A DNA stretch of 64,000 bases, taken from assembly GCA_963669155.1 (NCBI GenBank), contig OZ022583.1:7336866-7400865 (forward strand), read 5' to 3'. The stretch comes from Arbacia lixula. Lineage: Eukaryota; Echinodermata; Echinoidea; Arbacioida; Arbaciidae. Positions within the stretch are counted from its first letter, which is position 1; the number at the start of each line of letters is the position of its first letter. Shown here one piece after another: positions 1-13,300 of the stretch. Position numbers and translations under genes: made by a program. The notes under the pieces are model-generated. The model made no database searches. It had not been told where the DNA came from and worked only from the letters and a program-made list of their open reading frames with translations.

Positions 1-505
1 CCTTTTGCTTTTTGTTATCATAATGAATTGAAGATGTTGTTCTTGGCTCTCTGTGCTGATGCTTTTAAGGGGATAATGTGTAGATCAGTCTACAGCAGTA
101 TTAGGCTCATAAATCATCACTGATTGCATTTTAAAAACAAATCACCATCTCAAACAACAGCTGATCCCACTCATACCCCCCCCCCCCCAAAAAAAAGAAG
201 AAGCTTACATACAAAATTCTTTTGCCGCTCATGCGCAGTCTCTATTTTAGATGCATTGTTTTCCCATGAGAATGATGCAAATTTGAAAGCAGGAATAACC
301 GTTACTTCATGTAAATTGTAAAATTTGAACAAATGAGAGTGCGAGAGAATGATACCTTCCTACATGTATGTTCCATGAAATGTTCAAGGAATTTGATGAT
401 TATCTTACAATGCCCAATTGCATTTCATATCCACCTTGACTCATTTCCATTCCATGTATAATGCATTGTAATGATGAGGAGTCTCCTTTCTTTCCCATCC
501 TGCAG
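1..505. other. MED13 intron (5' window edge)
   Basis: This is AT-rich intronic sequence before the first visible exon. It contains a C-run followed by an A-run near 177-197. No further coding exon or recognisable repeat was seen. Confidence 0.6.
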
Positions 506-1348
506 GCAAAAGGTGCTGAAGCTGAAATCACCCAACCAGTATGGCAAGTCGCCTTCGTCTGGGTCGTCTCACGCGAGCCACTCTGGCTTTGGCAACCCAG
601 CCTTCTCCAGCAGCAACAAGCACAAGTCTGAGTCCAAGCAGGACAAGCAGCAGCGGGGCCAGCGCCCGTCCACTCCGTTCCACCACCGCGCTACGCACAC
701 AGACGACCTGCTAGGAGTGGATCAGGACCTGGCGCCGAGATTAGCCGCGCTAGGAGCCAATGGAGTCCCTCCAACCACGCCGTCGTCGACCGTGGGGCCG
801 GTATCGCAGGACAGCAAGCCGCCGAGCAACGCGCTACCGCGGTTCACCCAGCCCAGTCCCGCGGCCTTCCGGACTCCCGGGTCCACGGACCCTGTGCTGA
901 CGGAATCCCCGCCATCGGTGGCGCCGTCCCCTCTCGTGCCACCGCCGACGGGGGCGGGGCTTAACCCCTCTACGGAGCGGGACAGGACTATGCCCACGCT
1001 CAGCCCCTACCCCCCTCCGCGCAACGGAGATGGTCCCAGCGGAATGCCCCTGGCTAACAGCGGCGCCGCTGGGAGGAACAGTGAAATGGGACACACGGCG
1101 ATGGTGGATCACCACCACTCCGCGCTGATCGGTGATGTGAAAGTGGAGCGCGATGTGTTAACCGGGAGAACTATGAGTCATAAGGAGCCAAAGCACGGGG
1201 AGGACAAAGTGTGGCAATGCTTCAGGCTACCAAACGGCCTTCATTTAGACTCCAAGAGACCGCTCTTGCCCTTGTTGAGCTATGAGAAACAAGATGAGGA
1301 TGGGGATGGTGTGTTAGATTCGCTTTATGACCCAGCAAACAATGACGA
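506..1348 (+). CDS. MED13: MED13 exon w1 (disordered linker)
   Basis: Acceptor tgcag ends at 505 and donor GTAAGT starts at 1349. Visible residues 1-281. It opens with a Lys/Ser-rich stretch, reaches the conserved RPSTPFHHR block, then a long Pro/Ser/Thr/Gly-rich low-complexity linker and an acidic tail ([13 protein letters not shown]). The 5' junction requires one base of the preceding codon. This is the large intrinsically disordered centre of MED13, poorly conserved outside short blocks. Confidence 0.88.
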
Positions 1349-4300
1349 GTAAGTACCCACTGTTAAAAAGCTCTGTAATGTCCATAAATCCCTATTCCTT
1401 ATTCATTATTCAATACCAAGATACGCACCGGTGATGCGGTCCCCTTAGTTACATGAAGTCGTATAACTTGTGAGAAATCACCCTTGCCTCTTCCCTCACA
1501 GCATTTCCAGAGAAAATCCTACAGGCAAGCTGTAGTCAGTCATTGGTAACTTGCGTTCAGCAAGATTTGAGTCTGTAAATATCTACCGCATTGCATGTGT
1601 AGGATACCTAAAGAGTCCTAGATCTGGATAAAATGTGCTTAAAACCTTTAGGAAGAGCATCATTCAGCATGTATGATGGTGGTGGATGTGGTAGATAAGA
1701 GACGGAGATCGGGGCCCTGTCTAACAAAGAGTTACCATTGATTGCAACTTGACTTGCGATTTATATTAATTGTAATTCTGTACGTAATAGAGATAGAGGA
1801 TTGGACTTGGGAGCTATTCAGATCAATTAGAACTCTTTATAAGTACTGAATCTAATTCTCATTCATCCTCACTAATCCTCACCCCTTTTAGGATCAATTA
1901 CTATGTTCATGCCTATGCATGAGTTTGTAGTCAATCGCATAGTTTTGATAGATCCACAGAAGCTACAATCAATATAAATTGATTGTTATTAATTGTTATT
2001 TGTTCTCCTTGTTGGAGTACTGGATCTAATCACTAATCCCCACTAATCCCCACCCCTTTAATGACACCCCTTTCCAGAATCTTCTACCAGCCGCACAAGA
2101 AGCTGAAGGAGGAGCGGCCGGCCCAGCCCTCGCCCTCTGCCCTGGACTTCCCAGGGGACCTGGACGTGGGCATGATGCGTCCCAACAGACCCCCTTCCCC
2201 GGTCCAGGAGGACCCCTATGAGTTCATGGAGCAGGACGCCTCGCCCACAGTAAGTCGAGGCTCACTCCCAGATACGCTTGCATTAAGGCTACTCGTGCAT
2301 ATCTCCACCAAAGTCTTGCAAGAGATGACTTAATTTCAAGAGGACACTGATTAATTTAATCATTTTTCATAGGAGCAAAGTCATATTTTCCCCAGGCAGG
2401 ATTTGTGTTTGCGAGAAAAACTATTTATATGCATTCATATTTGAAAAGGTGAAACAAAATATCGATTTTCATTATCAGTTATCAATTTTGTCTTAGAAAG
2501 AATTTTCACCAATTTAAAGGGAATTCTAATTATATATTTTAAATGGTTTGATGGTTAAAGTGATGGTCGTGTTGTATAGAGTAGCCTACTTTGACGTCAC
2601 ATGAGCATGAGCATGTTGTGTAGACAGCTGGGTCTGCACTAAAGCTGCAGGGATAATAGCAGTCACTCTCATTGAGGGTGCCCCATGTTTGCCAGTCCAG
2701 TAAACGACTCACTTACCACACCAGGGCCCCATTCATAAAACTTATCATTACTGGTAACTCTGCCATCAATGGTAACTACCATAGAAACGCTGCTTGACAC
2801 CAAATGAAATTCAAGGTTTCCATAGAAATTGCCAATGGGAGCAAACTTGCCATGGTATGTTTTATGCAACATGCTCCAGAAACCTGCATAACCATGGATA
2901 TGAAAACCACCGCTTTCGTATAAACTAAATGATGGAGAATCCTTATAACCTCGAGTGGGCCGTGTTTCTTTTCTCCAGCAGGGTAGAACCAACTTGGGCA
3001 AAGGCCGCATGAAGCCCAATGGAAAGACCAGGGGTGGTGGAGCCCGCAGACAAAGCTTCCGCAAGGACCGCAAGAACAAGGTGAGATTCCCGTGGGCCAG
3101 GTTTGGGCGAAAATGCACTTTAGCGACGTAATGTTTACACACAGAGCTGCCAAGTCTCCCTGATTTTGCTGGAGACTCCCAGAAAATAGAACAATATTAC
3201 CGCATTGGATTTCATCACATCACCCAATCTCCCTGATTTTTGATAGATTATTGTAATTTGGTTGTATGCAATTGATAGACATCTCCCTGATTTGTGATGA
3301 AATTTCCCCAAATCATCTTGATTATTGCATTTCCATGTTGGTAGCTTTGTATCAAGTGTGTGTACTTCAGCTGAAAGTTGCAGCGCGTGATCAGGCAACA
3401 AGCTCACAGTCAAATTATACATTTGTTACCCCGGCCAGGATCGTAACCTTAACCTGAAACTACATAGTTTAAGCACTACATTCATTGAAGAAACCATCAA
3501 TGCGAGTAAAAAATGTGGGTCGCTAAACTGCAGAATATATCGGGCTTGAGTTCGTATTATGCTCTTTTCAAAATGGGAAGTGTGTCTGTCAGATTACGGC
3601 CTTATCTGATAGAAACACTTGTAATATCTGATGTATTAGTTCAGGTGTCTGCCCATGTAATAGGCTATGTTGATGTGTGTTAAGGCGTATACATTTCTAA
3701 GCTTGAAACTTGATCTTTCACTGATGTTTGTAATTTAGAGGTATATGATACGAATGTAAGGGGTAGTATTGATAAAATCTACTGCACCCATAATCAAAGG
3801 ATTGCCATTCTTGATTGGTACCAGACAGGAATCATCTCGAAGTGATTAAATCATGGAAATAAAACAAAATCTGAACCCTGGGGATGATGGCAGAACAGTG
3901 ATGCCATAACGGTTTGTAATTATTCCCAACTAATTTCCCCTTACGTTGAACGAAGAAATGCAACAATTTCATCAATTTTGAAACTCTTCAAAATACTGAA
4001 GCTGCACAGACCTTTAACCATCTTAGTACAAACCAATTATAGTCTCATGTTAACTATAACACAGTTTATTACCTATGGGACTGAAAGTGTTAATATCTAT
4101 ACACTTAACATGTTCATGTCCTCATCTTCATTCTACCCTTTTCTTCTTTGTTTGTGTGTGTGTGTGTGTCTGTTTGTCTGACCCAGGAGGATGAAGCCCT
4201 GAGGAGAGCAGAGGATGAGAAGATGAGGCCGGAGAACTTGAACCCTGAGGGCCAGCCCAACATGTACAACGCAGATCCCTCCGCCAACATGGGTAAGTCA

Positions 4301-7300
4301 CCATGTTCATCTATATCCCTTCTTTCTCAGTTCTCCTCATAATTAGCTTCTCAACAAGCCTAAAATCATGATTCATTAGTCCCTCAGAACTAGTTCTGTC
4401 TTTGGCTTTGCAATATGTGCAGCTGCCAAGTACCATGTATTTTTGACATGTTTGGTATGTTTTGTTTTACACTGAAATATGGAAGCACAAAGTTAATGTA
4501 TATACGTTTAAAGACAGCCAGTCCCTTTTGCAGATCACCACAAAACCATCGAAACATTGGCAAAACATATAGAGAAGTGTTAGCAGGCTGTATATTCATA
4601 ATTTTAAACGGATACGTAGTGTAAAATTCGAATAATGCACGTAAACAACGTCTGATTAATAGTCTTTCCCTCAGACTCTTAGCAGTTTGTGTTGAAATAT
4701 CTTCTTTATTGATTCATCTGTTTATTAAATTATAAAACGAATTATGAAAAAAAAATGTTCTATAGAAGGAATCATCTCCAAAGTTTGGTAATTTCTCATA
4801 AAATGAGGATTTCACACATGCATAACAACCACATAGATACTGTAACAAAGACTAATACTTTTTTCGTAGTACGAAAAAAGTCGGTTTGAAATTTAACGGC
4901 TGAAATTTTTACATACACAGAAAGCTTCAACACGCTATATTCTTAGAAATGGTCTTGAATCACACTTTCTTCAATTTACGATCGTGATAGACGATTTCAA
5001 ATTTTAAGCTTGCAAAAGGGACGGACAATCTTTAAGATGGTGCATAGTGCGTTCACATTCATATATTTTGACAGTGGTATTTCTTAAATAGATAATCATG
5101 ACTTCTTTCTTTGCTCATACAGCATCTGCAGCCAGCAAATCCCTCCTGCCGAAGACTGAGCCCAGGAGCTTGACCCAGGCAGAGGACATCAAGGTCACCG
5201 GCATGAGCGACCTCGACATACTCTTTGAATCCTCTTCGGACGATGATGATGTAAGTTTCACATCTCCCATCATCCTCTTGTTTTTGCTGCTATTCAGTGT
5301 TTTGATTGAGTATTGCATCTACTTTTTGCTGTCTCTTCTTTGTGTGCCTGTTCGTGTGTTTCCTCATGATTTTCCTGCTGCCCCCTTTACAGTACTCTTC
5401 TCATCTTAATCTTGTCCTTCTTCTCACTCTTGTTCCTTTTTTATGCCTCTTTCTCTGTTTTCTTGCTACTCCTCCTGCTCCTCGTCCTTGTTTTATCTTC
5501 TTCTCCTCATCATTCTTCTCTTCCTGTCTTCTTGTCCTATTTCTTCTTTGTTCTTCTCTCCCCCAATCTTGTCACTTCTTCATCCTCATCCGTGTTATTT
5601 TCTCCTTATCCTCAACCTTCTTCACCTTTTCCCCCCATTGTCCTCCTCATCCTCTTCCAGATCCTCTAATTCATCTTTTCCCACTTTACTTTTTTCGTTT
5701 TCATCCTGATTTATCCCTCTTTTCTACATGTGCTTCCTCTTTCTCCTCCATCTCTGCCTTCTCCTTCCCTCTCCTAATATTAACCGGTCCCTTCTCGTTT
5801 TCCTTCATCCTTTTTTAATGGTCGATTTTTTTTTTCCGCGCAGAGTTCAATTGGTTTAACACTCTGATTGTTTTTGTGAGAGAGGATGTTCTGTAATTGC
5901 TAAGGAGAGTACTGGTCTCAAGGGAGAATTATTTTCTCTCTGTGTGTGTTCTGTTGTGGTGTTTTAACAAAATAGAAGAATATTACAAACGGATGCTAGA
6001 GCTTATTGAGACTCAAAAAAAAAAAGAGGCAGAGAGAAAATGTGCAAATGAGAAAACAAGCAGATGGTGATAAAAATAGGATTTTTATGATTGCCAGCAA
6101 CTGTTAAGAAAATGCTGAACTGCTTATGAAATGTCCTCAATACTACACATGTTCCAGGAAAATTGAGCAAATAATGAGTTCGATTGGGGGGGGGGGGGGG
6201 GGGCTGTTGTAAAGACAGGATTATTGGAAAGCAACTTAAAGCAATACGAAGTACATGTTGTGCAAGTTTTTAGAGTATGCCCCTCAGGAAGGTCAGCATC
6301 ATAACATGGAGAGGAAATGTCTCTTCAATTTGATCACACCCTTCTGACACTGCGCAAAGTCTCCCGTGAGGAAGAAGACGGACTGTGTTTGTGCGTAACA
6401 GATAACTAAACAATATCTAATCCCTCTCAACTTGAACTTTCCATTAACTTCTGAAAGAGTTCAGTGAGATTTCCACTTTTTTTTTGAGACGTTCACTCCA
6501 CCGTCTTGTCCCGCTTACGCCGATGACATACATGTCCCCCCCATCGGGAGTGCTAATTTCCGTTTGGCGACAGCGGCAGTCAAATATTGTGCGCGCAACT
6601 CGGGGCAGGGGAGGAAGTGATGCTCCCTGCTCAGCAGGAAGTTGGCCTTCTCTTTCAAGACGTTCTGGCCGCTTGCTAGAGCACACCGTGTGGAGCAGCA
6701 AACAAGAGTACAGGGGGGCCCTGGGGCTTAGAAGAAATACTCTCTCCTACAAACATGCCCCCCTCCCTCCCTCCCTCCCATAATACACCCGCAAGATCAG
6801 ATGAGGGGTCTAGGACCATTTTCAAGGCTCATCTCAGTAGGCAATTATTGTAAATCTATATGTGTGTACCATTGCTACCATGTTGTTTTCTCTTTTCTGT
6901 GCTTAGAAATATTTTTGTTTAGTTGTACAGATGTTGTATTTATTACTTTTATTATTTTTATAAAATGGGGCGTAGTAAGTTTCTTGTCTGACTTGATTTT
7001 GAGGTCTGCAACTTTCAAGCCACTAAAGTTCAACCTCAAATTTCAAAGAATCTTATAAAAGTCATTGGATTATCGTACGCATTAAAGAGTCTTTGAATTA
7101 TTAAAAAGTCTGTGGCAATGTATGTTATAGATAATTACTGAGGAGTTTGTTGTTGTAAATAAATTGAGTTGTAGCAGTTCTGCTAGCTTAACTTTGAAGA
7201 TTCTATTACTAGATGTTTGCAGATTTGTATGGGTGAAAGGCCATCTGACTCACAAGTGCAAAAAGTCCATTGCATATGTGATGATTCATAAGTCTGTGAT

Positions 7301-10300
7301 AGATAAGGAAATGAATCGGAAATTGTCCTGAATCGCAGTAAACAAGAGGAGGTGGAATGTCAGTTTGTGTTACGTCAAAGCTGAAAATCATGTAGTGTTG
7401 GGGATAGCAATTATTAGCATTGGTGAAGGTTCAAAGGAACAGCTCACATTGAAACTTAATGTTTTTTGAGGGAAAAATACAGAAAATCAGAGAAGCAGAT
7501 CAGCGAAAGTTCAAGCAAAGTCGGACAAATCGTAAGCAAGATATGGCTATTGAAAGTTTATGTGCTTGTTAAAGTGGCAAGACTTCTGTGATGTCATAGG
7601 TGAAGGTTATAATGCATTGTATTCAATGGATAAAACACCCTTCATGTCCTTAAACTTAATATACTTGTGTTATGAAAACAAGTTCATTCAGAAGTATGTT
7701 ACTAACTCGTGGGGTACTTTCCTATTGTCATATGATAGCTTGAAAGTTAAATGATAGCTTGAAAGTTGAAATGTTTTTTGAAAAATATTTCTATTAATGA
7801 CATTATCGCACACACATGTATGTGCTATCCTTTTCTTTTCAAAGAACACTTTGGGCTCCTAATTTTATGTGTGTACAACTCATATAAAGAAGCATTTTTT
7901 TTTTTATAGAGGTCAAAGGGTTAATGCAAAGTTGCAATGCTGTCCTGTCTTTCTTCCCCAGGGTATTGACGATGCAGTCTCGCATGCCATACACCACGGC
8001 GAGGACAACAAACCCACCTTTGGCAACTCACTACACAGCTCAACCGGCACATCAGGTAATCATTACCACTTCATTACTGAGCCCGCAGCATTGTGAGCTG
8101 CATTTTCTCTACTCAGATACTAAGCAGCGCAACTCCAATGCAATCTGCTGTATGGACAATAGTTGACAGGCTATGTAATCGTCTGTATATCCCATACTGC
8201 ACATTGTAAGAAGCATCTTCTCTAAGAAGACTGCCGATATCCGATATTAGTCAAGGGTGACATTTCTTTTGTTAATCATAGTCTTGTCCATTCCCCCGTA
8301 AGATTTTGTCTCTTCGCAGTCTAGGGGGATAATCTGTAATCTGTTCTGGTCTGTAAGATTAAGGCTCCTATGTGGTTGACTGCCTTGCATATGAATATGT
8401 GCTGAAGTAGACTGGAGCAAGCCCCCCGAACATCTGTGCTTTTGTAGCTGTTTGTTACTATGCAAACTTTCATATGAACACCTTTCTTCTTTCCCTTTTC
8501 ATATTTATTATCAAGCCTGGCACATTGACATAAGCGCACATAACAACACCATGCTGCACACTATACCTTTTGAGAAAAAAATAATTTGTTCCTAAAAGCT
8601 CCTATTCACTTCATTTTTTATAAGTTGCATTTACATTAAAATAACATGTAAGAGGAGGCTCTCAGGTCATAGTTGCATGCACATACAATGAAACCTGTCT
8701 ATAGTGGCTACCCAAGGGAAACAAAAATTGTGGCCTTTATAGACAGGTGGCTGCTATAGACAGGTTCTTTAACACATGATCTCTCTCGGAGGGAATTAGT
8801 TTAGTGGCCACTATAGACAGATTGGCTGCTATAGACAGGTGGCCACTAAGACAGGTTTGACTGTAGTTCTTCTTTCCCCGTTCTGACATTCCTGTGTCTT
8901 ATTGTATTATTTTCTGACACATGTTACACTGTATTCTGTTATCTCAGAAAATTGATCTCAATAAGGATACTGATTACAATGATAATAAGCAAATAATCAA
9001 CGTCGGTGAAGGTAATGGGACGAAATATCACTCCCGAGGCGATCTGGATGTAGCTATCTTTCCGAAGCTTTTAGCTGAGGAAAGATAGCGTATACATTCA
9101 GATCGCCGAGGAAGTGATAGTTCGTCTCATTGCCTGAAACCAAAAGTTGATTATTTGCTTTATATTCCACATCTGATGCCAACAATCTATAAAATAAATG
9201 ACAATTTAACGTACAAAAGCATTCGTGTCGGTGCGGCTACATATTCACGCGACGCTCCGAAACCCAGAAGCAAATTGACTTTGTGCACGTTTCTATATAG
9301 ACTCTACAAATTCCAACGAACACTATGACATGGCGATGCTAATTTGTAAGATTTTGATGGAAAAGCAAGAAGTAATCGAAATTCTCTTACCTGTGCGGTA
9401 TCGGTGAGAACATAGATCCTCCGAGAATATTCTTCATAATTCTCATGAATTACAGGCAAATGAAATTCTAGGTCAATTTTGGTACGAGGTGGTAGAGAAT
9501 TGCACACTTGCTTTGGTGAAATACTGTGTGGGGGAAATGGAAGGCTTGCACTGCTTTGTACGTACGCGCGCGGCGCAGCGCGCTATAACCAAAAATTTTA
9601 ATTTCCGCGCGCGCACCGCGGTGTCGTCTGCGCCGATAGTCCGAGCTACGCACTTTTATTTCGCGCGTACTCAAAATATTGATCACGCGTTAGGACTGTG
9701 AGGCGTGAAGAGATCAGCAAAACCAAAAAGTACTATCACTTAGAGTGTAACGAACTTTCCTTCTCAAAATAGTACTATCACCTACAGTGTAACGAACTTT
9801 TCTTCTCAGGTGATCAGATGGGAAAAACTACGCTTCATCACGTGATCAACTCTTGACCAATCATAAAGCAACATTCTTAGTATGTGGAATATAATAATTA
9901 TTATTATTATTGCACACTTGACGATGAAATGTTTTTGTCATTATTCGACAAGTGATCCGATCTGAATTCTCTAACCTCAGATAGGGGATAGTTATTCTAT
10001 TACATGATTGAAGTATTTGTCAGTTTTTGAATGATCCAATATAAATTCTCCACACCCCACATAGAGGAAAGTCATCCTATAAACACCATTCAGCGACATG
10101 TAGATTTTATTTCAGTCATGTCTGCTTTAGACTCGTTCACTAAAACAATAGACTGGAAGGAGACATGACCGAAATAGAATCTGAATGTGGCTGCATGGTG
10201 CATTTTATGGCATTTTTTGTTAATATGCGGTATTGAGAGTGCTAATCTGCTCATGCACAGCTCAAACTGTCTCACTTAAATGACTGTTTGCCTCTTCACA

Positions 10301-13300
10301 CAGCCACCAGTGCCACAGGCCCAGACTTAGCCCGGATGTACCCTACGCCCCCCTCCCTGGAGCCGCTGAACTCTGCCTTCTCGCCCGTCAACCACCTGTG
10401 CCACGACTATGTCAACCATGGCTCCGTGCAGGGCGTGACCACCCTGCTCGACCACGGCCCCACCTCTGCCACGCCCGTCGACTACTTCGGCGAGATCGAG
10501 GCCGACGAGAACATGGGCAGCCCCAAGCCGGAACAGATCCAGGTATGATGTGACCTGTAGCAGTGCGTTAGGGCCCTGTTGCATATGGCTTCACAGTGAT
10601 TGCTAAGGAGTCGGCCAATGAGCTCCAAGTAGGGTAGCTGCTACCATGGCAGTTAAGAGTTACAGTAGTAGAATCATGGGTAGCCTCAAGCTGGAACAGA
10701 TCCAGGTATGATGTGACCTGTAGCAGTGCGTTAGGGCCCTGTTGCATATGGCTTCACAGTGATTGCTAAGGAGTCGGCCAATTAGCTCCAAGTAGGGTAG
10801 CTGTTACCATGGCAGTTAAGAGTTACAGTAGTTATAGAGAACCATGGGTAGCCTCAAACTGGAACAGATCCAGGTATGATGTGACCTGTAGCAGTGCGTT
10901 AGGGCCCTGTTGCATATGGCTTCACAGTGATTGCTAAGGAGTCGGCCAGTGAGCTCCAAGTAGGGTAGCTGCTACCATGGCAGTTAAGAGTTACAGTAGT
11001 TATAGAGAACCCTGGGTAGCCTCAAGCTGGAACAGATCCAGGTGTGGTTTGGCTCATAACAATGAATATTGGTTCACAGTTCACATTTTTTTTACTGATT
11101 GCCATGGAAACAGCAAAAGACATGAAATGAAGAATAGGTGGTCATGATTGAAAGGTTTCTAATAAGTAAGATAAAAGGTTATGAAGAGAGCAAAATAGAT
11201 GAAAAGAAGTGTGAGAACAACTTGTAAGATCTGCTGCAGGCTAGTACCATTATGTTACCCATTTGGTGTGTCTCTTGTTTGTAGGATTGGAGTTTTGTCT
11301 ACAAGGTTCCGGCCACAGAGCGGTTTGTGGGTCCCAGCATGTACGCACCCCTGAAGGCCCTGCCTAGCAGCAAGCTACCTCCCCTCAAGATACCAGATGT
11401 CTGCCACTACAGGCCGTCATGGCAGGTAAGAACAGGGGCTGGAATGGATGGTGGTGGTGGTGGTGGTGGCAGGGTGGGGGAGGGGGGGGGGGGCGAGGGG
11501 GGAGGTGATGATGTTGCGATGGTAGTTGTGGTGGTGATTGTGGTTGTGATGTTTGTGGTGTTTGTGATGGTGATGATGGTGATGGTGATGGTAGTGATGG
11601 TAACGATAGTGGTGTTGGTGGTAATGATGGTAACAATAGTGGTGTTGGTGGTGGAGTGGGAATGGGGGTAGGGTAAGGTGGTGATGGTGACAATAGTGGT
11701 TAGTGAATGTCATGGTGATGGTGCTGGTACCAATTGTGCTTGTGGAGGTGGTGGTGAGTGCTATATTGGTGATGATATGAAAGGGAAGGAGAGTAATTGT
11801 AACTGATAGGTATCTTAATGTTGTTGTTGTTGGTGATGGTGGTAGTCATGGTATTACTGATGATACTGATGATGCTTGTGGTAATGATGGTATGTGGAAT
11901 GGTTTCAGGTGGTGGTGGTGGCAGTGCCAATACAGGTAATTGTGATGATAATGATCGTATTAGTATCAAATAATGACATTTGAACTTTTATTTTCAGTTG
12001 CCACTGTCCCCCAAGCCAGAACTTGTGCCTGTCGCTAAGGACAGGTAAGCATTATTATTTTTTTAAAAAATCTTTTGTTTCTCAGCTTCAGTGATGATAT
12101 GATGTTATCATATAATAATGATAATAATCATCTTTGAAAATTATTAAACCTACAATCTTACAAAATTTGATGAAAAGCAACCCTTATCAGGATGTAGCAC
12201 AGTGTCATCAAGATATTAAATTCCTTAATGTATGCTATTTACCAGATCGCCAAATGGAACTGTAAATAATAAATCAGTTTTCAAATATTTTTTAGCATTC
12301 AAGCAATATACATTTGTAGAAAAGCGTTTTCTCTAGTACACAGTTTTTGTTGTTCACAAGGAGTAACACGATACCCATATTGATTGAAATGTCAAATTGT
12401 GTCTTATATGGTTTCATCTGACTGTTACCTCGATACATTGCTTAATGATTCCATTAAATGTAACCTTCCAGGTATGCCGATATCACCTCTGTATAAAATG
12501 CATGACAAATTATTGCATTTTCTTTACCTTGTTCTCCTTGTCTGTTAAATATATTCCACTCTAAGTATTTGATATGCTTATCAATTCGAATAGTAAATGG
12601 TCATGAAACAATGTGAACCATGTTAGTTATTCATGAATGACTGTTGTTTGTCTGTATGTATATGTGCTGTCAGTTTTGGTAGAGTAGACTTAGTATGTTT
12701 TCATCCTTTCAAAAATCTGCGATCACGGTGATCATGATTGTAGGTTCTGTTGCAGTCTTTAACATTTCCGATCTCTTCCCTTCCACGGCCTTCTCCATCC
12801 AGTCTGACGATGGTGGACAGTGATCTGGCTGTGATGAATCCTCCTGCTGTGTTCACCATGCCCAGCACAGCACTGATGCAGTCTCCAGCAGCCTTCCCGG
12901 GCAGCCAGGAGCCCCGCAGCGCCGCCAACATGGACCTGCAGTCACCCGCCTCTGAGGCGTCGTCCTATGTCCGCAATCTGAACTCTATCGAGGCCCCGAC
13001 GCCCGCGAGCAACATCCCAGAAGCCCACAGCCTCTTTGTGACGCTCATGCTCTCGGATTCGCTGCTGAACATTTACAAGGACCGCAACTTTGACAGCAGC
13101 GTGATGTGTGTGTGCAACATGAACATCAAGGGGGTGCGCGTGGGGCTGTACCAAGCCCCGGATTTGCCGACCATGTGCCAGTGTGGATTCAGTGCGGTGA
13201 TGAACCGGCGCTATGCGGTCGGGAGCGGGTTGTTCGCCGAGGACGAGTCGGAGATCACGGGTCAGCCCGCCGACGCAGCCCTCTGGACATTCCACCGGGA

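Noticed and set aside
5306-5818. 170-residue Phe/Leu/Ser frame that looks like a membrane protein
   Set aside because: It is low-complexity pyrimidine sequence inside an intron.
9468-9701. Opposing 70-residue frames in the GC-rich segment near 9.6 kb
   Set aside because: They overlap the end of a repeat core and have no recognisable similarity or splice context.
11327-11713. Val/Met-rich and His/Pro-rich frames
   Set aside because: Only the first part (to 11425) is MED13 exon w8; the rest is a GTG/GAT repeat.
12750-12802. In-frame upstream extension of MED13 exon w10
   Set aside because: It overlaps a polypyrimidine tract and would break the phase with exon w9.
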